Shown here in pieces: positions 53,590 through 64,000 of a stretch of 64,000 nucleotides of DNA (position 1 is its first letter; the number at the start of each line of letters is the position of its first letter). Location: positions 34,264,988 through 34,328,987 of the forward strand of contig CM060465.1 of NCBI GenBank assembly GCA_030544235.1, given 5' to 3'. A program made the position numbers and the translations under genes. This DNA is from Lepturacanthus savala. Taxonomy: Eukaryota > Chordata > Actinopteri > Scombriformes > Trichiuridae. Under the pieces are notes generated by a model. That model did not search any database. It was not told the origin of the DNA and was given only the letters and a program-made list of their open reading frames with translations.

Positions 53590-54992
53590 ATGGTGCTTTT
53601 AAGATGCATGCTTTTAAGTCATTTTGGCTCCTAGAGGGCACTTAAGCAGGTGTTTTGGCCACTTCATTACACATTTTGGGTCTTAGAGGGCACTATAGCA
53701 TATATTTTGACTCCTAGAAGGCACTTGTACATGCTTTTTAGTGCCCAAGGGAACACTTGAGCATGCATTTTAGCTCCTAGAGGGTACTTCAGGATGCATT
53801 TTGGCTCCTAGAGGGCAATTTAGTACATGTTTTGGAGTGTTAGAGGGCACTTTAACATGCCTTTAGCTCACAACAGAGCACTTTAGCATGCTTTTCGGGT
53901 CTGAGAGGGCACTTAGCACATTTTTTAGCTCCCAAAAGGGAACTTCAACATGCTTTTTAGCTCCCACACAGGCACTTTATCCGATATTTTGGCTCCTAGA
54001 TGACACTTAAACTGGTGTTTTGGCCCCCAAGAGGGCACTTCAGAACACATTTTGGCTCCTAGTGGGCAATTTAGTACACGTTTTGGCCCCCAAGAGGGCA
54101 CTTCAGAACACATTTTGGCTCCTAGTGGGCAATTTAGTACACGTTTTGGCCCCCAAGAGGGCAATTACATTTTTGGGTCCCTAGAGGGCACTTTAACATG
54201 CCTTTAGTTACCAACAGAGCACTTTAGCATGCTTTTCGGGTCCGAGAGGGCACTTAACGCAATTTTTAGCTTGCAAAAGGGAACTTTAACATGCATTTTA
54301 GCTCCCACACGGGCACTTTATCCGATATTTTGGCTCTTAGAAGGCACTTAAGCAGGTGTTTTGGCCCCCAAGAGGGCACTTCAGCACACATTTTGGCTCC
54401 TAGTGGGCAATTTAGTACACGTTTTGGTCCCCAAGAGGGCATTTACATTTTTTGGGTCCCTAGAGGGCACTTTAACATGCCTTTAGCTCAGAACAGAGCA
54501 CTTCAGCATGCATTTTGGGTCCTAGAGGGCATTTAACACATTTTTAGCTCCCACACAGGCACTTTATCAGATATTTTGACTCCTAGAAGGCACTTAAGCT
54601 GGTGTTTTGGCCCCCAAGAGGGCACTTCAGCACACATTTTGGCTCCTAGAGGGCAATTTAGTACACGTTTTGGTCCCCAAGAGGGCATTTACATTTTTTT
54701 GGGTCCCTAGAGGGCACTTTAACATGCCTTTAGCTACCAACAGAGCACTTTAGCATGCTTTTCGGGTCCGAGAGGGCACTTAACGCAATTTTTAGCTCCC
54801 AAAAGGGAACTTTAACATGCTTTTTAGCTGCAGAGACGGCAATTTATCAGACAATATGGCTCATAGATGACACTTCAAAAAGCGTTTTTGCTTTCAAGAG
54901 GACACTCTAACATGTGTTTTACTCCCAGGGGGCACTTTAGCATATGATTTTCAACAACTGGGCCACCAGGGCCCCCCCTGTGCACGCCCCTG
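53590..54992 (+). mobile_element. 31-bp family element, long array (plus orientation)
   Basis: About 43 units in higher-order blocks: CCAAGAGGGCACTTCAGAAC, TAGTGGGCAATTTAGTACAC and CAACAGAGCACTTTAGCATG recur together about every 200-250 bp. It closes GCATATGATTTTCAACAACT, a GGGCCCCCC stretch and CTGTGCACGCCCCTG, an inverted CAGGGGCGTGCACAG terminus. The left terminus is not evident. Confidence 0.75.
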
Positions 54993-55139
54993 TCAACATC
55001 TTATATCTGCAAAAACCACATATGAACATCACCTTTTACTGTAGAGAAACATTATAGGAGTTTTTTTTAATGAGGTAAGATTTCTTTGATATTTCCAGTG
55101 ATTCCAGTGATTCTGTATTCATGTGGATGAGTATTTATC

Positions 55140-55690
55140 CTGCGGTGGTTCTGCAGCTCCAGGGTTTCTTAGAGCGCAGTAAGACTGCCCCATGTGTGGT
55201 GGTCGAGGCGCAACTCGCCATTGGCTCGGCGGCTTAATAGGGGCGTAGCTTCGCCGTTTTGGCGAGTGCTTAGGGTGCACGGGGTGTTCTAGGGATGGCT
55301 AAGGGAAAGCGTACTTGGCACCGATCCCTCCTTTCAGTATAGAGCAGGAGTTTACATCAGGCGGCGATTCCTTCTCCACTGCTCCGGGGGGGAATGAACG
55401 TGTCATAAATAGCGGGGCCGAGGAGGTGGAGGTGGGGGGGGATTAGAGCCGGGTACTGGATGCATATGTGTAGCAATGCGATGAGGCCAGTGCACTTTGC
55501 AAGACTTGTTGCGCCGCAGAGAGCCTCCGCCGCGGATCCCACGACCTGCTGCCGCCGCCGCCGCTGCTGACAAGCCCGGGGGAGAAGGAGAGAGGGAGCC
55601 GGGGGGGAGACACGGAGGTGGAGAGAACGCGCCTTGGAGACGACGCACGGCCGCGGGTTTCTGCGCCCGTAGGGAGGGGGGTGGGAAATC
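55140..55690 (+). promoter_or_regulatory. adamts20: CpG-rich promoter and 5'UTR of the adamts20-like gene
   Basis: GC and CpG rise sharply from about 55.15 kb and stay high through exon 2. Around 55213-55219 is GCCATTGGCT (inverted CCAAT box, NF-Y type) and at 55257-55265 TTTTGGCGAG (E2F-like); CTCGCCA and TGGCGAG form a 7-bp inverted pair around them. A TTAATAG stretch lies between. The segment 55543-55567 is a GCCGCC run typical of a structured 5'UTR. The transcription start cannot be fixed from sequence. Confidence 0.5.
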
Positions 55691-55781
55691 ATGCAGTTTG
55701 AAATCTGGCTGCTCGGACTCATGTGTCATCTGTCAGCGCTGGTGCGGGACACTTTGCAGTATCGATTGCATCCGAAACAAG
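55691..55781 (+). CDS. adamts20: adamts20-like exon 1: start codon and signal peptide
   Basis: 91 coding nt ending CAAG|GTAGTTG. It encodes 30 residues with a hydrophobic leader (IWLLGLMCHLSAL) and the RLHPKQ motif that opens the prodomain in this clade. The following intron is only 90 nt (55782-55871), ending in TGCAG, which is unusually compact beside the 6.76-kb second intron. Confidence 0.85.
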
Positions 55782-56313
55782 GTAGTTGTGACAGATATGA
55801 TAAGCGGCGTGATGCGTTATCCCGTCCAGACGTTCCTCTCTGACTTTTCTTTTTTTCCCCTCTCTGTGCAGAACGCTTCATCAAGCAGCTGTCATCGTAC
55901 GAGATCATCACCCCGCTCCGCGTGAACGACTTCGGAGAGACTTTCCCCCACAAGCTGCACTACCGGAGGAGACGCAGGAGTTTAAATGACGACCTGACGG
56001 GCGCGCGCGTCCACTACCGGATCGACGCGTACGGGGAGCGCTTCCACCTCAACCTGAGCGCGGACTCCGGCTTCATCGCGCCCTCGTACACGGTGACGCA
56101 CTTGGGGGTCGAGCGCAACGCCACGGGGGGGCCCGGCGTCCAGGACCAGGACCAGGACCCGGGCGATATGCGCCACTGCTTTTTCCGCGGACACGTCAAC
56201 GCCAAGAGCGAGTTCCCCGCCGTCTTCAGCCTGTGCACTGGCCTTGTGAGTCCTCAAAAAGTCTTTTTTTTCTTTCCCAACCCTTTTCATCCGTGCATGC
56301 ACCTTGTAACCCT

Positions 56314-56349
<36 letters not shown>

Positions 56350-59300
56350 TTCTGCAGCCTGTAGTGATGCTGCAGAGATCAGTGCAGCTCTGCACACCAG
56401 AACTGATGTTACAACCTTTTTAAATGACCGTCCAAAGCACAATGTTGCATATAATTCATCCTAAAACACTTCAGGATAATCATATGCGTTAAATTGTCTT
56501 ATTAAAATCCAAAAAATGACACAAGAACCTCTGACTCCCTCATTAGAAATTCCAGATGCACAATTGTAATATCCTGCTGCATCCCAGTAAAGGTTATTCT
56601 TAGTATTTTGTGCAATGCAGGCTTCCAGTTTCCACATAAGGCTTGTTAAAGGTCAATATTGACTTGTGATGTCACAAATCATGCTCGTAAGGCCCGCCCC
56701 CTTAGATATGGAGTTCATTGAGCTCAGAGAAACAGCCTTTGAGTGTCATTCTGTGCAGAGAAGCTCAAACACTCAGTGTTTTTAAGAGGGGAAAAACTCG
56801 TTTTTGAGTGGAATGGGACTTTAAAGGTCCCATATGGTAGAAAGTGAGTTATGGCCTTTTGACTCTAAGGTCTAGTTGTTCTATGTTGAAAACCTCAAAG
56901 TCCTCAGAGGAATTGAGCCTTATTTATCACAGGAATGTATGAAACCTGCAACCATAATGGGTTACAAATGGAAGAATAGTGAAATGAGTGTAAAAACTAG
57001 GACCCCTGGGGGTCCCCACACCCCACTTTGAGCACCGCTGTTCTAAACATCCACTCTACAGAGCGGTTTCTGCTCCATATTGCTGCCGTCTGACAACAGT
57101 AGGCAGAGACAGATGTTTCCCTACATGGATCAATACAGTAGGCTGTCAGCCTGTGTTACAGTAGGAGGCTATAGGAATCTGTGGTGTCATCGTCCATATG
57201 CTTTTAATTGACCGTTTGTTCCTGCTGCAAGAAACCTCCGGATCTTTAGAAATAAATATATGGTAACACCAGTGGACAATGGGGAGTTGGGTGATTGGTT
57301 TGTGGAAGTTTTGAATGAATTTCAATCATCATGAGGAGTAAAAAACACCAAATATTTGCTGGTTCCAACTTCTCAACAGTTGACCTAATGCAAAAACTGA
57401 AATCTTATCAGGTTTTCGGTACAATTGGTCCAATATTGAGTAGAATTATCTTACTCTGTTGGCAGATAATTTCTTATTTTAAGTTATTTTTCTAGGTTTT
57501 AGTCAATTTAATCATGTTTTAAAAGAAAATGTCAATGTTGTTTTCTTAAAATAAGAGCAAATTGGTCCAAAATCAGGAAAAACAAAACTTGAAATGAGCT
57601 AAATGGCATTCCAATGGATCAATATTGGACTAATTATATATATATTTTAAAGAAAACCTTTTATTACATATTAATTTCTTACAACAAGACCAAATTATCC
57701 CAAATCAGGAAAACAAACTTCAAATAAGTGGAATTATCTGCCAGTGGAATAAGATAATTCAACTCAATAATGGACTAATTGCACCAAAAACAAATCTTCA
57801 CCTGTTGACATTTTAGTTTTCTCTGCAAATGGAACCCGTTTTGCTATTTAAAGATGTCCCCTTCAGTTTTGGGAACTTAGACGTTTATTTACGACTTCTT
57901 CGCTCGTAGACCGATCGATTATTTGTGACAGTAATCGTTTGTCAAAGCCGCAAACGGCAGATTAGCATCGCTCCAGGCTAATGGAGCTGTTGGTTTTCCT
58001 GACGGGCCCGTCGCCATGTCCCCGCGGATCTCGCTGCGTTTATTGGGTAATAATGAGTTTACGGCACCGTTATTGAAGATCCCGATGCCCAAGTCATTTA
58101 TGTTTGCTGACTCTTGTGTGAGAGAATCTGATAAGTGCTGAAGGGAGATGACTTCATGGGTCACGTGAGGTTACTAGGCCAGGGGCAAGGGGGTTGACCT
58201 CAGTCGCGCCAGCCGGATTCTGGCCTGGACTCTGGTGGTAGGGGGGTGGTGTTTGTGGTGTGGTGTGTTTGGCTGGACACGGCGTGGACCACAGGCCTTG
58301 GCGTCCCCGCTACCCATTATTACCCCTATCAGTGACATAATCCCTATTTTAGATAGGTGTACAGAACCAGGACTTTGACGCCTTTGACGCCTTTTCCTAC
58401 CATTGTACTCAACTTGGCGCAAAGATTTAGAAAATACACGTCGATTAACGGAGATTGACGCCTATTTGGTGAAGCTTTGAGGGGAAAAAGAAGACCACCA
58501 AGTGTTTTACCGTGTTTGCAGAGCAATTTAAGACACGAGGTATGCCGGAATTATCAGGGTAATAAGCCTTTAATTGCCCCTCTGCCCAACTTTGATGTAT
58601 GACTCGCTTATCCAAACATGTTCGCATCCTTTTCTAAGCAATCCTTGTTGGTTATCCGCATCGTCACTCATTGAGAATGACAGGACAATGGAGATGGCAC
58701 CAGAGGCTATCGGGTCATAAATGTGTCCATATCTGATCGCCGGGGCTTAATGGCCGGGGACGTTTGGTCGGGGTGAGGTCATTAAGGAATAATTAAGCCC
58801 CTAAAAACAAAGGGGGTCGGTCTAGAAAAAGCTGTCCGGAGTCGCCCAAGGCCGTCTTTAGGGGGGGAGTCCGTGGTGGGGGGGTTGGTGATCTGGGCCT
58901 TTTGGCCTTTTCAAAAGTGAGCTGTGATGGGCAGAAGAGAGGAGACAGCTGCCAAACGAAGGTCGTGAGGAATTTAAGGACCGCTCACACCGTGGGAAAC
59001 CTCAGTTCCTGGAAGAATGAGTCAGCCCGTTTGGAGAAATGATCCCAGAGTGATGGACCTCCTCATCTATCGCACAATAGATGAAGTTTTTCCTTATACG
59101 GTGGGAGGGTTTAAGGACAGGGGATGTCGTGTTGATGGTGTACAAACTCTAAAGCAGAGGTGTCAAAGTTCATGGGTCACATTCAATGCGGTTTGATCTC
59201 AATTTACAAAAAAAGGATAAATAGGATAGAATATCCCAGTTATTCCATATTGAAATGAATTCAACCTTAACACGTCAAATATTGAGTAGAATTATCTTGT

Positions 59301-62300
59301 AATATCTTATTGCATTGCCTGATAATTTTGCTTATATATATTTTTCTTATATTTGGTTAATTTATTCTTGTTTTCTTGTATTTTTATACCATAGTTTGAA
59401 CCTTTTTTCCTTATAATAATTCCTTTTGTCCTCCCTCGAACCACCAATGGGACAAATTGACCCCTGCAGTAGTATTAACTAGTGTTAATTGAATCAGTAA
59501 GAGACGTCGTTCCATGGTTTATAGGAGCAGCTGTTTATTGAAAAACAGAAAACTAACATTTCTACCAGAGAAATTAATGGTGGGTCCATTCAAATTTGGC
59601 AGCAACCAGAATTTTGGATGTGGAATTTACAACTTACAAACCATTTACAAAACAAAAACTCTAAATATTTTAACTCTTGAGCCTTGAAAGATTCTCACCG
59701 ACTTCATTTCTTTTGTCAAACTTTCTATAGTCGTCGTCCAGCGAGCCGCTTCTGGCCCCGCGCTCTAAATCCTGTCGGGGTCGACCTGTGATTTGTGACG
59801 TTGGGCCGTACGAGTAAAAGTGACTTTACTTGACTGGACTTGTGTAAAGATCAGCCCGGTGACACCTTTATGTCCTGTTTGACTCCAGAGAGATTGACGG
59901 CGACCGTACGGCTCTGCCGGACGATGACTCAGCAGCACTCGCCGGGATCTAAAAGCGTCTTTGTCGAGGAGGATTTTAATGAAACAGATGTGTCATTCCA
60001 TCCGTGTCACGGCTGTGACCTGGGCTTCAAATACCCAGTTCCCCCTCGGCCGCCAGGTCCAGTTCAGCACCCGCTGCTGAACAGCAACCATTGTGTCTGT
60101 CCAAACTTTTGCCAGATTTGCTGCTGAGCTAATGCTGGGAAACCTTTAAACTCTGCCCCCTCCTTTGACTAAACACAGCTTTTGTCTGTTCAGCCACATG
60201 AGAACTTAAACAAGGCCCGACGGTAATCATCTAATTAAAGTTAACTCACCGCAGATAGTGATTTATAAGCTACGGGTAAACACTCGCCACTTCTCACTCT
60301 GCAGATATCATTTATTATGCTTAGAGTAGGTGCAGTAAGGTCCAAAACCTCCTGATGCAGGGGCAGCGTTGAGTTTTATTCATAAATCACATGAGAAAAC
60401 CTCTAAATGAAGCATTTTTTAATCTAATAAAACATAATGTTACTGTTACAGCATCAATATACACGACTCACAATACGTTAAGGATGTTATTTTTAGGGTA
60501 ATAAATATTAAACTAATAAAAATGGTGTTTCTTCTCAATCATTAGTAGTGATATCAAAGGCAACTTTTCCTTATTTCATTAAAATTCAGACCAAATAGGA
60601 AAAACACTTGTGTAAATAACAATATTCCTGACTTCATCAATCAATAGATCATCAATATAATAAGAAAATAGTTTAATATAATATCAGTAGTAGGGCTGCA
60701 ACTAACCACTATTTAGATATTTAGTTTAAATTTAAACATTTTATCTTATACAGATATAGAATCTAATATTTTCTCCATATTCTGTAATGATCCTCAGTGT
60801 GATTTCAACGATTTTATGGATAAATAATTGATCTTTAAACGCTTTGAAGATAATTTAGCTAATTTCAAGTTCCTTTTTCCTGATTTGGGTCAATTTAGTC
60901 TTGTTTTTTTGTAATAAAACACAGTTTTTATTGTTTTGTAACTATATTTTCTCTATAACAGCAACATAAATAGATTCTGACTCTTCTGTAGTCACCTCAC
61001 ATGTTGTAGATTTCTATTAATTCCAGGTTTAAGTAGAGATATTCCAGATTTATTATCATTTAGAGCAGGAAAAAGTGGTTTTAAGCCAACTTTTGATCCG
61101 GATGATTCCTGATTTGTAGAGAACCTGCTGCCATGTCTCACAGCTCCACTCAGAAAGTGGATATTGTCAGTACTTTGGCCTTTTTCCTTCAGTTTCATTG
61201 ATTTCCTGCCGGCTCATCAGGTGTGAGGGGATCAGAATACAGCAGCAGAGCAGCAATAAGACTCTGAGTGTCTGTTTTCCAGTTCTCAGGTTGTTTCTGT
61301 TCCATGTCATGTTTTCACAAGCGAGTTATTACACTGCAGCACTCGGTGCATACAGCACTTTTCGAGGATGTATTGTGCATACAGTGCGTGCAAGCCGGCT
61401 AATCCTGCACCCTTTGAAAGACAAGAGGTACACACACGGAGGTTTTTATGCACGTTTTCCATATCCGATTTGTGTGTTTTCCAACGTCAAACATCCATCA
61501 CTCGTGTGTGTGTGTGTGTGTGTGTGTGGACGGTTACGGAATAACGCCGCCTCAAAGATAACATTCCAGTGTCCAATATCCTGTTTAAGTGTGCGCATGA
61601 AATTACCCGACAAACACCTCGTGGATGAGTGAGCTAAGAAGCTTTGTGAGGGACTGAGCTGCCAAATCAACATTAGCATTCCTCTGTCAGGCTCTGTCCG
61701 TGTGTTGTGATGTCACACCTGCCGGTGTCCTTCAGTTTCCATAGTCGGAACAATCATTGGCCAATAAAACTATGTTAATGTATTTTATCGATATCCACAT
61801 AATCAATACAAGGAAATAGTTCAGTATAGTGTTGATAATTTCTTGGCTCATAAACATATTTCTATTGATAATGGATCAATCATTGAATTAGTCATTTAAC
61901 AGACAAATGTCAAATCAGGTTTAGTATAAAGTGATTAGTTGATTAATCGATTAATTGCCAAGTCATTTTTAATTAGAAAATGTCCAAATTCTCTGGTTCC
62001 AGCTGATTATTTCCTGGTTTCTTTAGTCTCTATAATAATAAACTGATGATTTTTGATCTGATTGATTGTTGGAGCTCTACTTATGAGAATTTGAGTCATA
62101 TAGAGCTGCAATGACTAGTTGATTAATCGATTAGTTGCTATATCTATTACATTAATCTTCAATTATTTTGATAATTGATTTGAGATTCTTTCTTTCTTTA
62201 GTCTCTATAATAGTAAATCAGAATATCTACATATTGTTTGATACCAAACTGACCAGAAATAAAAAGAAATGTCATATAGAGCTGCAACAATTAGTCGATT

Positions 62301-63170
62301 AATCAATTAGTTTTCAACTATTACATTAATCACCATTTCTTTATTCTTCTATAACAGTAAACTGATGATCTTTGGTTTGTGGACAAAAAAAAGACATTTT
62401 AAGTTGAATCTTCAGTTTTGGGAAACACTGAATTACATTTTACACCATTTTATGAATCAAACAACTAATTGATTAATCGTTTGAAGAATCAAAAGATTAA
62501 TCAACTATTAAAATCATCATTAGTGGTCGTATATCGCCTTTTTTCTCCTGGTCGTTATTCAAAATGGATAATTAAATATGATTAAAAACCATCGTTATCC
62601 ACTGATATGAACAAAAATGACATGACTGACATGTGATTAATTGATTAATGTACAAAATAAAAGGATGAGAAATGTCTGATTGTCTCTGGTTGCCATGGTT
62701 ACCGTGTCAACACCTGTCTTCAACACATATTATTGGGATATTCTCTGACCTTTAAATGTCACCATGATCTTTTTAATATTAAAACGAACAAAAAACAAAA
62801 CAGAGCTTGTTCAGAAGCCTGGAAATAATGTGTCGAGCGGTGCCTGAAGGCATCGCAGGATGACTGCAATTACACCTCCTCTACTTAAATCAAAGTATGC
62901 CATAACCTGTAAACTTACACCTATATATACACTGAAGTATGGACACATGCAGGTGCATGCAGGCGCCATCAATGACGTCTTTTCTTTTTTTCCTTCTCTA
63001 GATTGGAACTTTTACAACACAACATGGTGAATACTTCTTGGAGCCTCTGCTAAACGCTGAGGGGGAGGAATATGACGACAAGCACAATAAACCACATCTC
63101 GTCTATCGGCATGAGAGGAAGAAGACGAACGCGTCGAGCGGTGGTGACGCGGCCCCCTGCGCTGCCTCAG
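55691..63170 (+). CDS. adamts20: ADAMTS9/20-clade metalloprotease, 5' part (first three coding exons; continues past the window)
   Basis: Exons 55691-55781, 55872-56245 and 63002-63170 join with GT/AG junctions in phases 1 and 0, giving 211 residues of signal peptide and prodomain. ADAMTS9/20 are secreted proteases that cleave versican-type proteoglycans in the pericellular matrix. The sequence shows a hydrophobic leader with WLLGLMCHLSAL, then RLHPKQ, SYEIITPLRVN, FGETFP, an RRRRRS basic run (62-67), LNLSADSGFIAP, RHCFFRGHVN, and EYFLEPLLNAEGEEYDDKHN with NKPHLVYR. WLxGL..HLS and the EYFLEP...NKPHL block fit ADAMTS20 better than ADAMTS9; MQF at the start and GFIAP lean to ADAMTS9, so the paralogue is a judgement. 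The catalytic, disintegrin, thrombospondin-repeat and GON regions are outside the window. The start is the ATG opening the leader, in phase with exon 2. Confidence 0.9.
55872..56245 (+). CDS. adamts20: adamts20-like exon 2: prodomain
   Basis: 374-nt exon, phase 1-0, coding residues 31-155. It contains SSYEIITPLRVNDFGE, a five-Arg run (possible early furin-type site), two sequons (LNLS, RNAT), the FIAPSYTVTHLG strand and HCFFRGHVN. A DQDQDP stretch encoded by repeated GACCAG looks like local replication slippage. GC content is very high, as the exon lies in the promoter CpG island. Confidence 0.92.
56315..56347 (+). repeat. (CAG)11 just inside adamts20-like intron 2
   Basis: Eleven uninterrupted CAG triplets start 70 nt after the exon 2 donor. 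If the intron were retained the reading frame would run on in phase, through an 11-Gln run, to a TAA at 56462-56464. It is intronic in the normal splice model. Confidence 0.95.
56348..63001. other. Remainder of adamts20-like intron 2: no further exon recognised
   Basis: Repeat fragments occur at 57.34-57.80, 59.20-59.40, 60.70-61.05 and 61.93-62.53 kb. The stretch 57.84-59.16 kb is largely repeat-free and richer in GC, and could hold conserved regulatory DNA. A GT tract lies at 61506-61528. Open frames in it (for example 59840-60127) resemble no protein I know. Confidence 0.6.
61930..62530. mobile_element. Palindromic ATCGATTAAT-type MITE copies in adamts20-like intron 2
   Basis: Blocks TTAGTTGATTAATCGATTA, TGTCCAAATTCTCTGGTTCC and GATTAATCGTTTGAAGAATC mark two or three nested partial copies of the family at 39.65 kb. 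Confidence 0.65.
63002..63170 (+). CDS. adamts20: adamts20-like exon 3: prodomain, continues downstream
   Basis: 169-nt exon, phase 0-1, acceptor CTCTAG, donor TCAG|GTAACA. It encodes IGTFTTQHGEYFLEPLL, then NAEGEEYDDKHNKPHLVYR and a basic, sequon-containing tail (KKTNASS) ending APCAAS. The prodomain cysteine here may be the cysteine-switch-type residue of the family, which I infer only. No further exon is seen in the last 830 bases. Confidence 0.9.
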
Positions 63171-63499
63171 GTAACAGACTGCAGACTGACTAACTGCACG
63201 GCCCCAAAACCGCCGCCTGTCTGACTTTAACCAGCAAACACTTACCTCCTGATGACCTGCGTTTAATCTGTGAGCTGCAGCAATAAGAAATGTAAATTAT
63301 ACGACGCCACAGTCAGATTTCTGCCCTGATGAAGGGGGTGTTACAGAAAACTCATCGACCGAATCAAGCAACTTAAAAAAGATGAGTGCTGCCTGGTGTT
63401 TAAAAGCCCAGGTCTGCGGCAGGATCTCAGAGGAAAGGACTAATTTACTTTTTAGTTTTGCATGAAATGGAGAAGTTTTCTGCTTCTGGAGGATTCGTC

Positions 63500-64000
63500 A
63501 AATTCCCTGAAGCTGAAAATTCAACCTAAAATGTCTTTTTTTACGGTCCACAACCCAAAAATCATCAATTTATTATTATAGAGACTAAAGAAACCAGGAA
63601 ATAATCAGAGAAGAGAAGCTGGAACCAGAGAATTTGGACATTTTCTACTGAAAAATGACTCGAATCAATTCATCGATTACCAAAATAGTTGGATGTCAAA
63701 TCAAATGTGGGGTTCCTCAGGGTTCCGTTCTAGATCCTGTGAAGTTTCAGTCGTCAGTTTACTATTATAGAGACTAAACAAACCAGGAAATAATCAGAGA
63801 AGAGAAGCTGGAACCAGAGAATTTAGACATTTTCTTCTTAGAAATGACTTAAATCGATTCGCCGCTTATCAAAATAGTTGGCAACTAATCGATTATCTAA
63901 TCGTTGCAGGCCTATATGGCACAAACTCTATCATCATATAAAATGGTGTAAAATGTGGATCAGTGTTTCCCAAAGTTGAAAATTCAACCTAAAATGTCTT
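63500..64000. mobile_element. Palindromic MITE copy, inverted, running off the window
   Basis: Reverse-oriented copy of the 39.65-kb family: GGAACCAGAGAATTTGGACA occurs near 63620 and, with one change, near 63810, so it is at least a dimer. It includes GGGGTTCCTCAGGGTTCCGT at 63709-63728, the LINE-like motif fragment. Confidence 0.7.

Noticed and set aside
53590..54992. 8-bp target duplication for the 53.6-kb element
   Set aside because: The right terminus is clear, but the left terminus is absent and no matching 8-mer to TCAACATC was found.
55357..55729. Pro/Ser-rich antisense frames over the adamts20-like 5'UTR
   Set aside because: Antisense shadows of a CpG island; composition explains them.

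Overview
The window reads as teleost fish nuclear DNA. It is AT-rich and almost entirely non-coding, crowded with microsatellites and minisatellites, and carries several dispersed repeats typical of fish genomes: Tc1-type MITEs, palindromic repeats rich in ATCGATTAAT, and LINE 3' tails ending in CAATAAA. Only two protein-coding genes can be supported, both from spliced exons with matching phases and GT/AG junctions. I see no rRNA or tRNA gene and no true CRISPR array.

Layout. 1-30 kb: no supportable gene. It holds a 35-bp minisatellite (0.24-0.83 kb), an AT/GT microsatellite (2.1-2.5 kb), a repeat of about 121 bp carrying GGTCATGTGACC (3.7-4.7 kb), an array of an approximately 31-bp unit (5.4-6.7 kb), a 72-triplet CTG tract (9.0-9.2 kb), a 1.2-kb TTCC tract (9.7-10.9 kb), local duplications with LINE tails (14.2-16.2 kb), Tc1-type MITEs (19.8-22.1 kb), a 20-bp minisatellite (24.0-25.1 kb), a 1.2-kb GT tract (26.3-27.5 kb), and a 39-bp direct repeat carrying CCAAT boxes (28.7-28.8 kb). 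32.0-36.7 kb, minus strand: a complete six-coding-exon gene for a Siglec-like immunoglobulin-superfamily receptor of 393 residues, with a plausible upstream 5'UTR exon and a PU.1/TATA-like promoter. 36.9-55 kb: non-coding, with more arrays of the 31-bp family, a 153-bp repeat carrying a LINE reverse-transcriptase motif fragment, and a 28-bp minisatellite next to an AT tract. 55.2-64 kb, plus strand: a CpG-rich promoter and the first three coding exons (prodomain) of an ADAMTS9/20-clade metalloprotease, best matched to adamts20. That gene continues beyond the window.

The two genes are about 18 kb apart, on opposite strands, with no evident functional link: one is an immune-cell surface receptor, the other a secreted extracellular-matrix protease.

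The most distinctive findings are: (1) the receptor's short cytoplasmic tail has two tyrosine motifs at ITAM spacing, while its first domain lacks the usual V-set cysteines and has Lys where Siglecs keep the sialic-acid-binding Arg; (2) a hAT-like non-autonomous transposon family whose copies carry an internally amplified 31-bp tandem repeat, with one copy showing matching termini, a near-perfect 8-bp target duplication and an 11-unit higher-order repeat; (3) a copy of that family ending 7 nt from the splice donor of the receptor's transmembrane exon. All family assignments come from reading the sequence and from recall; no database search was run.
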